A stretch of DNA of 64,000 bases from Schinkia azotoformans LMG 9581 (lineage in GTDB: Bacteria > Bacillota > Bacilli > Bacillales > Bacillaceae_J), in assembly GCF_000307855.1 (NCBI RefSeq), contig NZ_AJLR01000034.1, forward strand, positions 1-64,000, given 5' to 3'. The position numbers were made by a program, and so were the translations under genes. Of the stretch, positions 1-6,823 are shown piece after piece. The notes beneath the pieces are model-generated. The model was given only the letters and a program-made list of their open reading frames with translations, did not search any database and had not been told where the DNA came from. Position 1 is the first letter of the stretch; every line of letters starts with the position of its first letter.

Positions 1-120
1 GTTTTCAAAGATCATTTCATTCTTGTTTGTTACTACCATTCAGCAACAAAAGCTATCATACTACTTATCTTCCAAGAAGTCAATAACTTTTTTTAAAAAG
101 ATAATTCATGTTGTTTGAAA

Positions 121-196
121 GGGGCGACTGATGGGAATCGAACCCACGAATGCCGGAGCCACAATCCGGTGCGTTAACCACTTCGCCACAGTCGCC
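121..196 (-). tRNA. tRNA-His (anticodon GTG)
   Basis: The minus strand folds as a cloverleaf: GCGACTG/CAGTCGC acceptor stem with an extra 5' G opposite C73 (a histidine-tRNA hallmark), a D arm containing AGTGGTTAA, GTG in the anticodon loop between CCGGA and TCCGG, and the T-loop motif GGTTCGATTCC. The 3' CCA is not fully encoded (CC followed by T), so nucleotidyltransferase must finish it. It lies 7 nt downstream of tRNA-Trp on the same strand, so the two are probably co-transcribed as the end of a tRNA cluster. Confidence 0.95.
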
Positions 197-203
197 ATTA
201 TAT

Positions 204-277
204 TGGCAGGGGCAGTAGGAATCGAACCCACGCTGGAGGTTTTGGAGACCTCAGTTCTACCGTTAAACTATGCCCCT
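204..277 (-). tRNA. tRNA-Trp (anticodon CCA)
   Basis: The minus strand gives AGGGGCA/TGCCCCT acceptor stem, anticodon stem GAGGT/ACCTC around CTCCAAA, T-arm GTGGGTTCGATTCCTAC and an encoded 3' GCCA. The sequence closely resembles Bacillus tRNA-Trp. It is followed by tRNA-His on the same strand. Confidence 0.96.
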
Positions 278-443
278 AATCTAAAATTCTCTTAACGACA
301 AAAATAAGATTATCAAATTACTTCGCAGAAGTCAATAGACGCTTTAAATAAAATTTAAGTAATACATATTAGAATGACGCTGAAAATTAATAATACCACA
401 CATTAATGGAAAATCAAGAATTTTGTTTACTCAAGTGAATTAT

Positions 444-473
444 ATTAAAAAGACCGACAAAATTTTACCGGTC
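444..473 (-). terminator. Rho-independent terminator
   Basis: On the minus strand GACCG...CGGTC encloses an AT-rich loop and is followed by TTTTTAA. It lies just downstream of the DUF1284 gene stop. The stretch from here to the tRNAs (278-443) is AT-rich and shows nothing else. Confidence 0.75.
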
Positions 474-488
474 CTCTGCAACTATCTG

Positions 489-923
489 TTAATAATTTTC
501 CAATATTATTCCCTTTTTCAGATTCGCAATTCCTTCCTTGCAAACTCCATAGGAAAGCCATGAACAGTCTTCACACAAGTGATCAAGGTCTTCAGGCTTA
601 ACCTTTTGGGCTACAAGTGAAACGAGCTCACTTTTTTTATATTCTTCACCTGCTTTTAAACCTAAATGACGTACTACTTTTTCATCTAAGTTGATAACAA
701 ACGAGTTTGACTTAGGCGAGTTGCAGTAGTCCTCCTTTTTATTCGGGCAAAAGGAACAGGTTTCATCCAATCCTACAACTACCTGAATCGGAAAATCAAT
801 TGTTTGATCACGTATTTCTTCCACTATTTCACTCATTTTTTCAACGAAGTCCGAACTGTATCCCATCCCTTTGAAGCCGTGAACGCATAGTAGATGATGC
901 CCACGAAGAATCTTCTTTTTCAA
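489..923 (-). CDS. DUF1284 domain protein (putative Fe-S binding)
   Basis: The protein carries the DUF1284 signature near its N-terminus (LRGHHLLCVHGFKGMGY) and cysteine pairs further on (CSFCPNKKEDYC, CEDCSWLSYGVC). The family is thought to bind an iron-sulfur cluster; its cellular role is not established. I chose the TTG start at 923 because AAAGGTGGGG sits about 6 nt upstream and the protein then starts MKKKILRGHH, as homologues do. The longer ATG frame from 998 adds 25 non-conserved residues without an RBS. It is monocistronic, with its own terminator. Confidence 0.85.
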   Translation of the reverse strand: MKKKILRGHHLLCVHGFKGMGYSSDFVEKMSEIVEEIRDQTIDFPIQVVVGLDETCSFCPNKKEDYCNSPKSNSFVINLDEKVVRHLGLKAGEEYKKSELVSLVAQKVKPEDLDHLCEDCSWLSYGVCKEGIANLKKGIILENY

Positions 924-1020
924 ATTCTTCCCCACCTTTGAATTTTTTTGATGACTTCCTCTTAAACTATTTTTCTCTATTTTATAATACTGTAACATTT
1001 TTACAACAATACTAGGGAAA

Positions 1021-1048
1021 ATAAAAAAAGGAGATGCGGCTCATCTCC
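1021..1048 (-). terminator. Rho-independent terminator of the GH26-like gene
   Basis: GGAGATG-AGCCG-CATCTCC on the minus strand is followed by TTTTTTTATTTT. The hairpin overlaps the stop codon of the upstream glycosidase gene. Confidence 0.85.
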
Positions 1049-2555
1049 TACTCATAAAATTCTCCTTAGCAAGACTCTTCAAGTTACGGTCATAGGCAAT
1101 TACTGTAATCGGTTCACTCTCCCGTACCTTAGAAAAATCAATTTGCATTTCCCAAGGCTGGACATAGGATTCAGCTAATTTGTTTTTTCCTTGGTAGGCG
1201 GCGACAACATAAGGCTGCTCACCTAAAGGTAATTTCACATAAACAAAGCAATTTCGTTTATTGGCTAGTTTTGAAATATTTTCAATGCGTTCAAATTTAG
1301 AAGCCTTTTGCCCTGAACCACTTGCTGTAACATCTGATAAAAACCAATCGCTGGCAATAATTCTTTTATAGGTGTTATCAACAAGCCTGCTATCGCCCAT
1401 ATCATAATTATTATTCTGATTATCATAATTTGTTGTTCTTTTATCTAGATTAAAATAAGTAATGGCTTTGACTTTAGGGTAAAGCCTTGGTAAAAATCCA
1501 TACATATTCCCAATTTGCCCTGCAGCCCATTCTGAAAAATCCTTACCTAATTCATAACTATAATGGGAAACTGCTCCTTCCGATAGCATGATTGGCTTAT
1601 GACTATATTTTTCATAAAGCGGTCGCAAATAATCAATTGGATTTCCGCCCGGCACCTCTTTCCCATGTGAAAATGGAATTGTATACAGGGAGAAACCTAC
1701 CCAATCGACAATATCATCCCCTGGATAATAGGGTTCAATATTGTGGCGCGGCAAAAAATTAGGCGACCAAACCATGGCTACATTGGGGGCCTCTTCCGCC
1801 ATTATATCGTGAATTAATTTAAATTTTTCTCGATATTTCTCCGGATTGCCGCTCCATGGGACCCATTCGCCGTTCATTTCACCGGCAAATCGAAGGAACA
1901 CAGGAATTCCTGTAGATTTTGCCTCTCTTGCAAATTGCCTTACATAGTCATCATCTACTACATCATCCAAACCTTTGGATGGTTCCCAGCCAATTTGCAT
2001 TGCCCCACCATTTTCTTTTACTTTTTGAGCAAATGACAATGGAAAATATGAATTTGTATCATCATATTTCTTCCTCCATGTTGTATATGTTAAATAGATG
2101 GCGTGTTTCTTCCCATATAGCTCGTTCACTTTATTGACGCTACCGTTTTCCCGTTTTCCGGCTACAAACATACCTAAATAAGTCCCGCTTGGAGGTTCAA
2201 ATTTCGCTAGCTTTTCTTGATCTGAATTGGTCTCTTCAACGAATAGGTCCAGCTCCGTATCGATATGATCGGCCCTAATTAAATTCACAATTCCCCAATC
2301 GGCATGTCCTGCCTTTGCCCAATAATCGGCTGTCGCCCGATAATATTGGACAGCTTTGTTGTAGTCTTGGTTTGTATCATAAAACTCGGCTAAGTCTTTG
2401 CTATAGGTAGCAGCATAGTTCCATTTTTCATTATTAATTGCTTTTTCAAGATTCATTTTTAGCTCAGCTGGGTCACTTGCCACAGTTACATCCTGCATTA
2501 ATAAAACGTTCGTAAAAACAAGAATGACTGCAATCCAAATGAGATGTTTTTTCAT
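1041..2555 (-). CDS. Secreted GH26-like glycoside hydrolase
   Basis: A 504-residue exported protein: hydrophobic signal segment (about residues 2-22), an alpha-helical N-terminal part (about 30-105), then a TIM-barrel resembling GH26 beta-mannanases. Candidate catalytic residues are the acid/base Glu in RFAGEMNGEWVPW (about residue 226) and the nucleophile Glu in MLSEGAVSHY (about 326). The family cleaves beta-mannans and related glycans; the substrate here is unknown, and no sugar transporter or other CAZyme gene adjoins it. I use the ATG at 2555 because GGAGGG lies 7 nt upstream; the ATG at 2570 lies before that RBS. Confidence 0.85.
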   Translation of the reverse strand: MKKHLIWIAVILVFTNVLLMQDVTVASDPAELKMNLEKAINNEKWNYAATYSKDLAEFYDTNQDYNKAVQYYRATADYWAKAGHADWGIVNLIRADHIDTELDLFVEETNSDQEKLAKFEPPSGTYLGMFVAGKRENGSVNKVNELYGKKHAIYLTYTTWRKKYDDTNSYFPLSFAQKVKENGGAMQIGWEPSKGLDDVVDDDYVRQFAREAKSTGIPVFLRFAGEMNGEWVPWSGNPEKYREKFKLIHDIMAEEAPNVAMVWSPNFLPRHNIEPYYPGDDIVDWVGFSLYTIPFSHGKEVPGGNPIDYLRPLYEKYSHKPIMLSEGAVSHYSYELGKDFSEWAAGQIGNMYGFLPRLYPKVKAITYFNLDKRTTNYDNQNNNYDMGDSRLVDNTYKRIIASDWFLSDVTASGSGQKASKFERIENISKLANKRNCFVYVKLPLGEQPYVVAAYQGKNKLAESYVQPWEMQIDFSKVRESEPITVIAYDRNLKSLAKENFMSRR

Positions 2556-2620
2556 TAAAGAACCCTCCATCTATTTTCCATATAAATAATAGAGTTCTTA
2601 ATTCAAGAGAAAATATACAA

Positions 2621-2788
2621 TTACTGCTTTTTTTCATTCATATTTTTTAAAATATCTTTCAAAGTAGAATTGATATTATGTAGGGCGATTATAACAAATC
2701 CAAGCATTAGGAAGGTAACGATTTCATGTGTAAAAAAGGCTATAATTCCGATTACAGCAAAATAAAAAGTGTACAACCGATTTCTCAT
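2621..2788 (-). CDS. Small membrane protein, unknown function
   Basis: A 55-residue protein with two hydrophobic segments (LYTFYFAVIGIIAFF and VTFLMLGFVIIAL) and a charged C-terminal tail (LKDILKNMNEKKQ). The start is the ATG at 2788, preceded by AAAGGAGA at good spacing; the upstream ATG at 2806 overlaps this RBS. I do not recognise a family. It sits between the glycosidase and another small membrane protein in the same orientation. Confidence 0.65.
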   Translation of the reverse strand: MRNRLYTFYFAVIGIIAFFTHEIVTFLMLGFVIIALHNINSTLKDILKNMNEKKQ

Positions 2789-2890
2789 ATTGGTATCTCC
2801 TTTCAAAAAAGCAGTGATGAAGTTTTTACCACTAGTGGTATATCTTGCCTCTATCTAGATTCTTTAATAGGTGCATATCCACCTAAAAAT

Positions 2891-3340
2891 TTAAATGACC
2901 CTACCCTGTTTTTTCATTTTATTGTCCAGAGCTGAGCCAAATATTAACCCAAACAACATCCCAAAAGCAATTGCCATATAATAAATACTAGACAATGCTA
3001 CCCCTAAGATTAGTCCGTAAGTCATTCCAAGGCTTAGATATGTTCCATCCTCAACTAAACCGTGCTTTTTCACCAGATGGTTAATAATCAATTTAAAAGT
3101 TTCTTTATATTGCTTATGATCCATATCATTTTGTGTCTCTAAAAATAAAAGCAAATCATTAATATTTTCTTTTAAGCTTTCACAATCGGAACAGCCATTG
3201 GTCATGGAGAAATGGTCCAAACGTTGAACAATCCGGAAAAGCATGCTCACTTTATATTTTTTTGCCTGTTTTTCATCTATTACTAACAACACATTTAAAA
3301 TTCTCTCAGAAACTTCTTCACACCAATTCGAGTTTTCCAT
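2891..3340 (-). CDS. Conserved hypothetical protein with glycine-rich membrane tail
   Basis: A 149-residue protein. The N-terminal two thirds are soluble and helical, with a CSDC pair in the middle. The C-terminus holds two hydrophobic glycine-rich segments (LGMTYGLILGVALSSIYY, MAIAFGMLFGLIFGSAL) like a helical hairpin in the membrane, ending in basic residues. GGAAGTGG precedes the ATG at 3340, which I prefer to the ATG at 3418. I do not recognise a function. Confidence 0.65.
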   Translation of the reverse strand: MENSNWCEEVSERILNVLLVIDEKQAKKYKVSMLFRIVQRLDHFSMTNGCSDCESLKENINDLLLFLETQNDMDHKQYKETFKLIINHLVKKHGLVEDGTYLSLGMTYGLILGVALSSIYYMAIAFGMLFGLIFGSALDNKMKKQGRVI

Positions 3341-3553
3341 CTTTACCACTTCCTTAATGAAAAAAGTAGATGCTAAAACGGAAATACATATCCAATTCAA
3401 CATTAGCATATATTTCAACTGGAATTAGCTTGAAGATTCAACATTTCTATTACAAAATATACCATCTAACGTTAAAAAAATACGTAATTTCCCCATGATG
3501 GCAAATTACGATGTCTTTTCTTATACTATAATCCATAAAATTTTATACTTTAT

Positions 3554-3594
3554 AGTACAAAATAAATAGGAGCAGCCTATAGCTCCCCCTATTT
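3554..3594 (-). terminator. Terminator of the HesB-like gene
   Basis: On the minus strand AAATAGGGGGAGC-tata-GGCTGCTCCTATTT is followed by ATTTTGT. It starts at the stop codon of the HesB-like gene, so that transcription unit has an intact end. Confidence 0.7.
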
Positions 3595-3880
3595 ATACCC
3601 GAAGGACAACAAACTGACCTTCACCAAAAATGTTTTTGACATAATCGATTTTCCCATGATTAAGATAGGCTTGATCTCTTTCACTGATTATTAACCTAAT
3701 TCCGCTTACTTCGATGATCTCGTCATTTTCTGAAACTGACTCTTCCAGAGCCAGTTGAAGCCTAGGTCCACCTCAACAAAGCTCCATTTTCAATCGAACG
3801 AATAGATCCTTTCCTGCATCAAATGCTTCTTGGAACTCCTTCATAATTTCCGTTATTGCTGCCCCTGTTATTTTAACCAT
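3593..3880 (-). CDS. HesB-like (seleno)protein with in-frame UGA (probable Sec36)
   Basis: Reading through one TGA at 3773-3775 gives a 95-residue HesB/IscA-fold protein. It starts at ATG 3880 with GGAGG 7 nt upstream and ends at TAA 3593. The UGA is codon 36 in M-E-L-C-(UGA)-G-G-P-R-L-Q-L-A-L, the position where HesB-like selenoproteins carry Sec and Cys forms carry C-C-G-G. The frame stays open for 59 codons after the UGA. A 9-bp hairpin with a UGGAA loop starts 16 nt after it (3734-3756). A promoter (3942-3971) and a terminator flank the gene. The family is iron-sulfur-related; its precise role is unclear. A nonsense pseudogene or sequencing error is the alternative, since the sel genes are outside this window. 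Confidence 0.8.
3734..3756 (-). promoter_or_regulatory. Candidate bacterial SECIS hairpin
   Basis: In the mRNA AACUGGCUC-UGGAA-GAGUCAGUU forms nine consecutive pairs (one G-U) with a five-base loop. The loop begins 25 nt after the UGA and has G at its second position. This fits the bacterial SECIS description: short stem-loop, G near the start of the loop, about 16-37 nt after the UGA. It would recruit SelB with Sec-tRNA. Confidence 0.65.
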
Positions 3881-3941
3881 AAAACTCCTCCATTTTTGTG
3901 AATTCAATTCGTTTTACTTACCCTATCTGGTATTCACTTAT

Positions 3942-3971
3942 ACTATATGGGGTATTAACGGAAAATGTCAA
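3942..3971 (-). promoter_or_regulatory. SigA promoter of the HesB-like gene
   Basis: TTGACA (3971-3966), 18 bp spacer, TATAGT (3947-3942) on the minus strand, about 60 bp upstream of the ATG. Confidence 0.6.
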
Positions 3972-4025
3972 TACTCTTTCTTTATCAACTATGGAGTGGT
4001 CGATTTTTTACTATCTAGCAAAAGT

Positions 4026-4053
4026 CCTGTAATCAAATGAGATTACAGGCTTT
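4026..4053. terminator. Bidirectional terminator-like hairpin
   Basis: CCTGTAATC...GATTACAGG followed on the plus strand by CTTTTTT and on the minus strand by ACTTTTG. It closes the histidine kinase transcript, which arrives on the minus strand. Confidence 0.65.
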
Positions 4054-4062
4054 TTTCATTTT

Positions 4063-5355
4063 CTATACAACTTCTCTTTGCAAACTAATTTTTTCTTTTG
4101 CTCTCTTTTTCATTGGCAAGGTAATCGTAAAACACGTCCCTTTTCCTACTTCGCTTTCCACCTCAATAAAACCATTCATCGATTCAATGATGCGATAAAC
4201 GACCATCATACCAAGACCCGTTCCTTTTATTTCTTTCGTTGAAAAATAAGGTTCTCCTAAGCGTGAAAGCTGATTGGCATCCATCCCAATTCCGGTATCC
4301 CTTATCCGAATCACAACCGTTTTGTCATCTATAACATTCGAATAGACTGATAATAACCCACCATTTGGCATGGCTTCAATTGCATTTTTCATTAAGTTTA
4401 CTAAACATTGCTGCAGTCTGGATCGCTCAGCCTTTATGGAACCTTCCATTAAAACGGATTGAAGCTCAACATTATTCATATTTGCTAACGGCTGCATAAC
4501 ATCCATCGCACGCTTAAGTTCGTCCTTTGTTTGAAGGATTTCAACCTTTTCCGGGGATGGCTTGGCAAACGTTAAATAATCTTGGATTATACCGGCCGCC
4601 CGGTCAATCTCCTCAATTGAAATTTTAATGTATTCTTTACAATGAACGGGTACATCCTGTTCACTTAGAAGTTGCATAAATCCTCTACTTGTCGTCAACG
4701 GATTTCGTACTTCATGTGAAATACTGGAGGCGAGATGACTAACTGCTTCCAATTTTTCATTTCTTATCAATTTCCTTTGGAGAAGCTCATGCTGGCGAAT
4801 ATCCTCCACAACCCTCGTACTAATCCATGTTCCTACAAGGTAAGCAACAATATAAGCAATCCAATTTTTTTGATCCATACCCGCTCCAGGGCTAATAAGA
4901 ACCGTCATAACGGCAACAGTTAACGCTGAATAGGTACCCAGTGTAGTAGCAAACGATATTTTTTCAATAGAAGACCATGTCGTAAATTTTTCATAAATCG
5001 ATAAGATAAGAACAGCGATCAATGTCGCTATTGTTGTCGTTATTATAATTCCTACCATTCCACCAATCGAAAGACGCAGTATGAACATAATAAGGTATAA
5101 TCCAATCGTGACAAGTGGTCCACCATATAAACCACCAATTATAAATGGAATGTAGCGCAAATCGAAAACCAAACCATTATCGGTAGGTATTGTAAATTTC
5201 ATGCATAAGACAATACTTAAAGCTCCAAACAGAAAAACGGCAATTTGCTTTATTGGCTTAGACCATTCCCGCTTTTCAGACCAATATTGGTACAAAAATA
5301 CTAAAAACAATATAAAAAATAAATTTGGTGCAATATCTCTAATAAAATCAAACAT
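4063..5355 (-). CDS. Orphan sensor histidine kinase (KinB-like, 5TM sensor)
   Basis: A 430-residue membrane kinase. Five to six hydrophobic segments fill residues 1-180 (5TMR-LYT style). The dimerisation/phosphoacceptor motif SHEVRNPLTTSRGF follows, with His about 214. The ATPase motifs are NLMKNAIEAM (N box), DTGIGM (G1) and GTGLGM (G2). This arrangement matches the sporulation-type kinases of Bacillus that feed the Spo0F/Spo0B phosphorelay (KinB class). No response regulator gene is adjacent, which fits an orphan phosphorelay kinase. The ATG start is preceded by AGGAAT. The signal it senses cannot be read from sequence. Confidence 0.85.
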   Translation of the reverse strand: MFDFIRDIAPNLFFILFLVFLYQYWSEKREWSKPIKQIAVFLFGALSIVLCMKFTIPTDNGLVFDLRYIPFIIGGLYGGPLVTIGLYLIMFILRLSIGGMVGIIITTTIATLIAVLILSIYEKFTTWSSIEKISFATTLGTYSALTVAVMTVLISPGAGMDQKNWIAYIVAYLVGTWISTRVVEDIRQHELLQRKLIRNEKLEAVSHLASSISHEVRNPLTTSRGFMQLLSEQDVPVHCKEYIKISIEEIDRAAGIIQDYLTFAKPSPEKVEILQTKDELKRAMDVMQPLANMNNVELQSVLMEGSIKAERSRLQQCLVNLMKNAIEAMPNGGLLSVYSNVIDDKTVVIRIRDTGIGMDANQLSRLGEPYFSTKEIKGTGLGMMVVYRIIESMNGFIEVESEVGKGTCFTITLPMKKRAKEKISLQREVV

Positions 5356-5517
5356 TATCTATTCCTACTTTTTTCTCCATTTTTCCCTTTTCCGTCCAAT
5401 AAGTATTCGACATATACAGAAGAACTCCTTTTAAAGTAAGTCAATTTTTTAGTATATTTATTTTACAAAATTCACTTAAGATGGATACAATTATCTTTTC
5501 AAAAGGCAATTGTTACA

Positions 5518-5546
5518 TTGACAAAATCTAAATAAAGATTTATAAT
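5518..5546 (+). promoter_or_regulatory. Consensus SigA promoter
   Basis: TTGACA (5518-5523), exactly 17 bp, TATAAT (5541-5546). Both hexamers are perfect, making this one of the strongest promoters in the window. The cre site at 5553-5566 covers the expected transcription start. Confidence 0.85.
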
Positions 5547-5552
5547 AATAAT

Positions 5553-5566
5553 TGTAAACGCTTTCA
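5553..5566 (+). promoter_or_regulatory. cre site (CcpA operator)
   Basis: TGTAAACGCTTTCA matches the catabolite-response consensus TGWAARCGYTWNCW. It lies at +1 to +14 relative to the consensus promoter, a position at which CcpA represses. It implies carbon catabolite repression of the Fbp-like gene. Confidence 0.7.
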
Positions 5567-5583
5567 ATTTAGAGGTGAGGATT

Positions 5584-5757
5584 ATGTTGTATAACAGTCA
5601 TGAAGGGAAAGACTACTTCATTGATATCCTTTTAAATATCGGTTTGTTTAAAATGCCAGATGGCCGTCAATTATATGAAGCAACCGAAAACGAACTTAAA
5701 AAGGAACTATGTTCATTAACCAATAATCAATTTACATTCTGTACTCTTTCTCAATAA
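5584..5757 (+). CDS. Fbp (Fur-regulated basic protein A) domain small protein
   Basis: A 57-residue protein whose middle, YFIDILLNIGLFKMPDGRQL followed by YEATENELKKEL, matches the FbpA-type domain (GvYK-dgrQLYelTLsELeke). In B. subtilis small Fbp proteins take part in the Fur/FsrA iron-sparing response. The ATG at 5584 has AGAGGTGAGG upstream and replaces the in-frame GTG at 5575 inside that RBS. I see no Fur box; a cre site overlies the start of transcription instead. It is monocistronic with a terminator at 5791. Confidence 0.7.
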   Translation: MLYNSHEGKDYFIDILLNIGLFKMPDGRQLYEATENELKKELCSLTNNQFTFCTLSQ

Positions 5758-5790
5758 TAACATTTTATTTGTTTATTGTTTTATGATAGG

Positions 5791-5815
5791 ACTGACCAAC
5801 AGGTCAGTTTTTTTA
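5791..5815 (+). terminator. Rho-independent terminator
   Basis: ACTGACC-aaca-GGTCAGT followed by TTTTTTT. Confidence 0.85.
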
Positions 5816-5945
5816 TATTCTTTTTTAGCCTAATTATTGGCTCTATCCGGGAATTTCTTATATGATATATAATAGAAGGAATATAATGATTTTGAGCTCT
5901 TCTGAATAATCAATCTGACCACCTTGAAAGAAATGAGGGAAACCT

Positions 5946-6755
5946 ATGAAAGATAGAAAAAATTTATTACAGGAGGCACAAGAGGTGCTAACTCAAACGA
6001 GCCGTACTTTTGTTATTCCTATATCCCGTTTGGAAGGCTCGCTCAATCATGTTGTCATGGCAGCATACCTTTGTATGCGCAGTATTGATGAAATTGAAGA
6101 CCACCCAATCTTACCTAAAGAAGATAAAATTCGCCTCCTTAGATCTATCGGAGAACAAATTCTTAAGATCGGAACTCCCCTTTCCCCAGTATTTGCCGAT
6201 TTAGACGACGTATTGCCAGAGGTGACAGTCCGGATTGATGATTGGCTTACCCTACTACCATCAGAGATTACGGAAAAGGTACGATTTTTCGTTTCAAAAA
6301 TGGCTTATGGGATGGCGTCTTGGACGGAACGGAACTGGGTTGTTCGAACAGAGAAGGATCTTGATGATTATACATATTACGTTGCTGGATTGGTTGGTGA
6401 ATTACTATCTACTTTATGGAAATGGCATGATGGTATTAATACAGATGCAGATCTAGCCATAGCTTTTGGACGAGGTTTACAAGCCGTAAACATTATCCGT
6501 AACCGGGGGGAGGATCAAGACCGCGGTGTATCCTTTTATCCAGATGGTTGGACACAGGAAAGAATGATTGAATATGCTAAAAAGCAATTGTCCCAAGCAG
6601 ATCAATATATTGCCTCTATTCACTCCAAGCATATTTATGAATTTTGTTCTATTCCACTAGCTCTTGCCTACGGTACATTGAGAGTTATTGAAAACAACCG
6701 GGAAAAATTGAAACGTGAGGAAGTAATCAAGATTGTTGATACGATCATTGGATGA
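5946..6755 (+). CDS. Squalene/phytoene synthase family protein (YisP-like)
   Basis: A 269-residue all-helical trans-prenyltransferase-fold protein. The first Asp-rich motif is complete (RSIDEIED, residues 46-52). The second reads NIIRNRGEDQDRG (182-194), with Asn186 where synthases have the first Asp of DxxxD. Length and motif resemble Bacillus YisP, reported to dephosphorylate farnesyl diphosphate to farnesol rather than condense two molecules, and linked to functional membrane microdomains. A flotillin gene lies next to it in opposite orientation, which suits that role. GAGGG precedes the ATG. Condensing activity remains possible. Confidence 0.8.
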   Translation: MKDRKNLLQEAQEVLTQTSRTFVIPISRLEGSLNHVVMAAYLCMRSIDEIEDHPILPKEDKIRLLRSIGEQILKIGTPLSPVFADLDDVLPEVTVRIDDWLTLLPSEITEKVRFFVSKMAYGMASWTERNWVVRTEKDLDDYTYYVAGLVGELLSTLWKWHDGINTDADLAIAFGRGLQAVNIIRNRGEDQDRGVSFYPDGWTQERMIEYAKKQLSQADQYIASIHSKHIYEFCSIPLALAYGTLRVIENNREKLKREEVIKIVDTIIG

Positions 6756-6780
6756 TAGGTTTCCCCTTTACACAATGAAT

Positions 6781-6810
6781 GAGGCCGACTCTTAAATTGG
6801 AGGCGGCCTC
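6781..6810. terminator. Hairpin between convergent genes
   Basis: GAGGCCG...CGGCCTC inverted repeat between convergent yisP-like and flotillin genes. Neither strand has a good U-tract, so its role as terminator is only inferred from position. Confidence 0.4.
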
Positions 6811-6823
6811 TATCTATCAATCA

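Noticed and set aside
1-120. Additional tRNA or rRNA gene at the left edge
   Set aside because: No cloverleaf or rRNA-like sequence is seen; it is AT-rich intergenic DNA.
3593-3880. Ordinary pseudogene reading of the HesB-like frame
   Set aside because: The only stop is UGA exactly at the Sec/Cys site with a hairpin after it, and the rest of the frame is intact; a random nonsense mutation is less likely, though not excluded.
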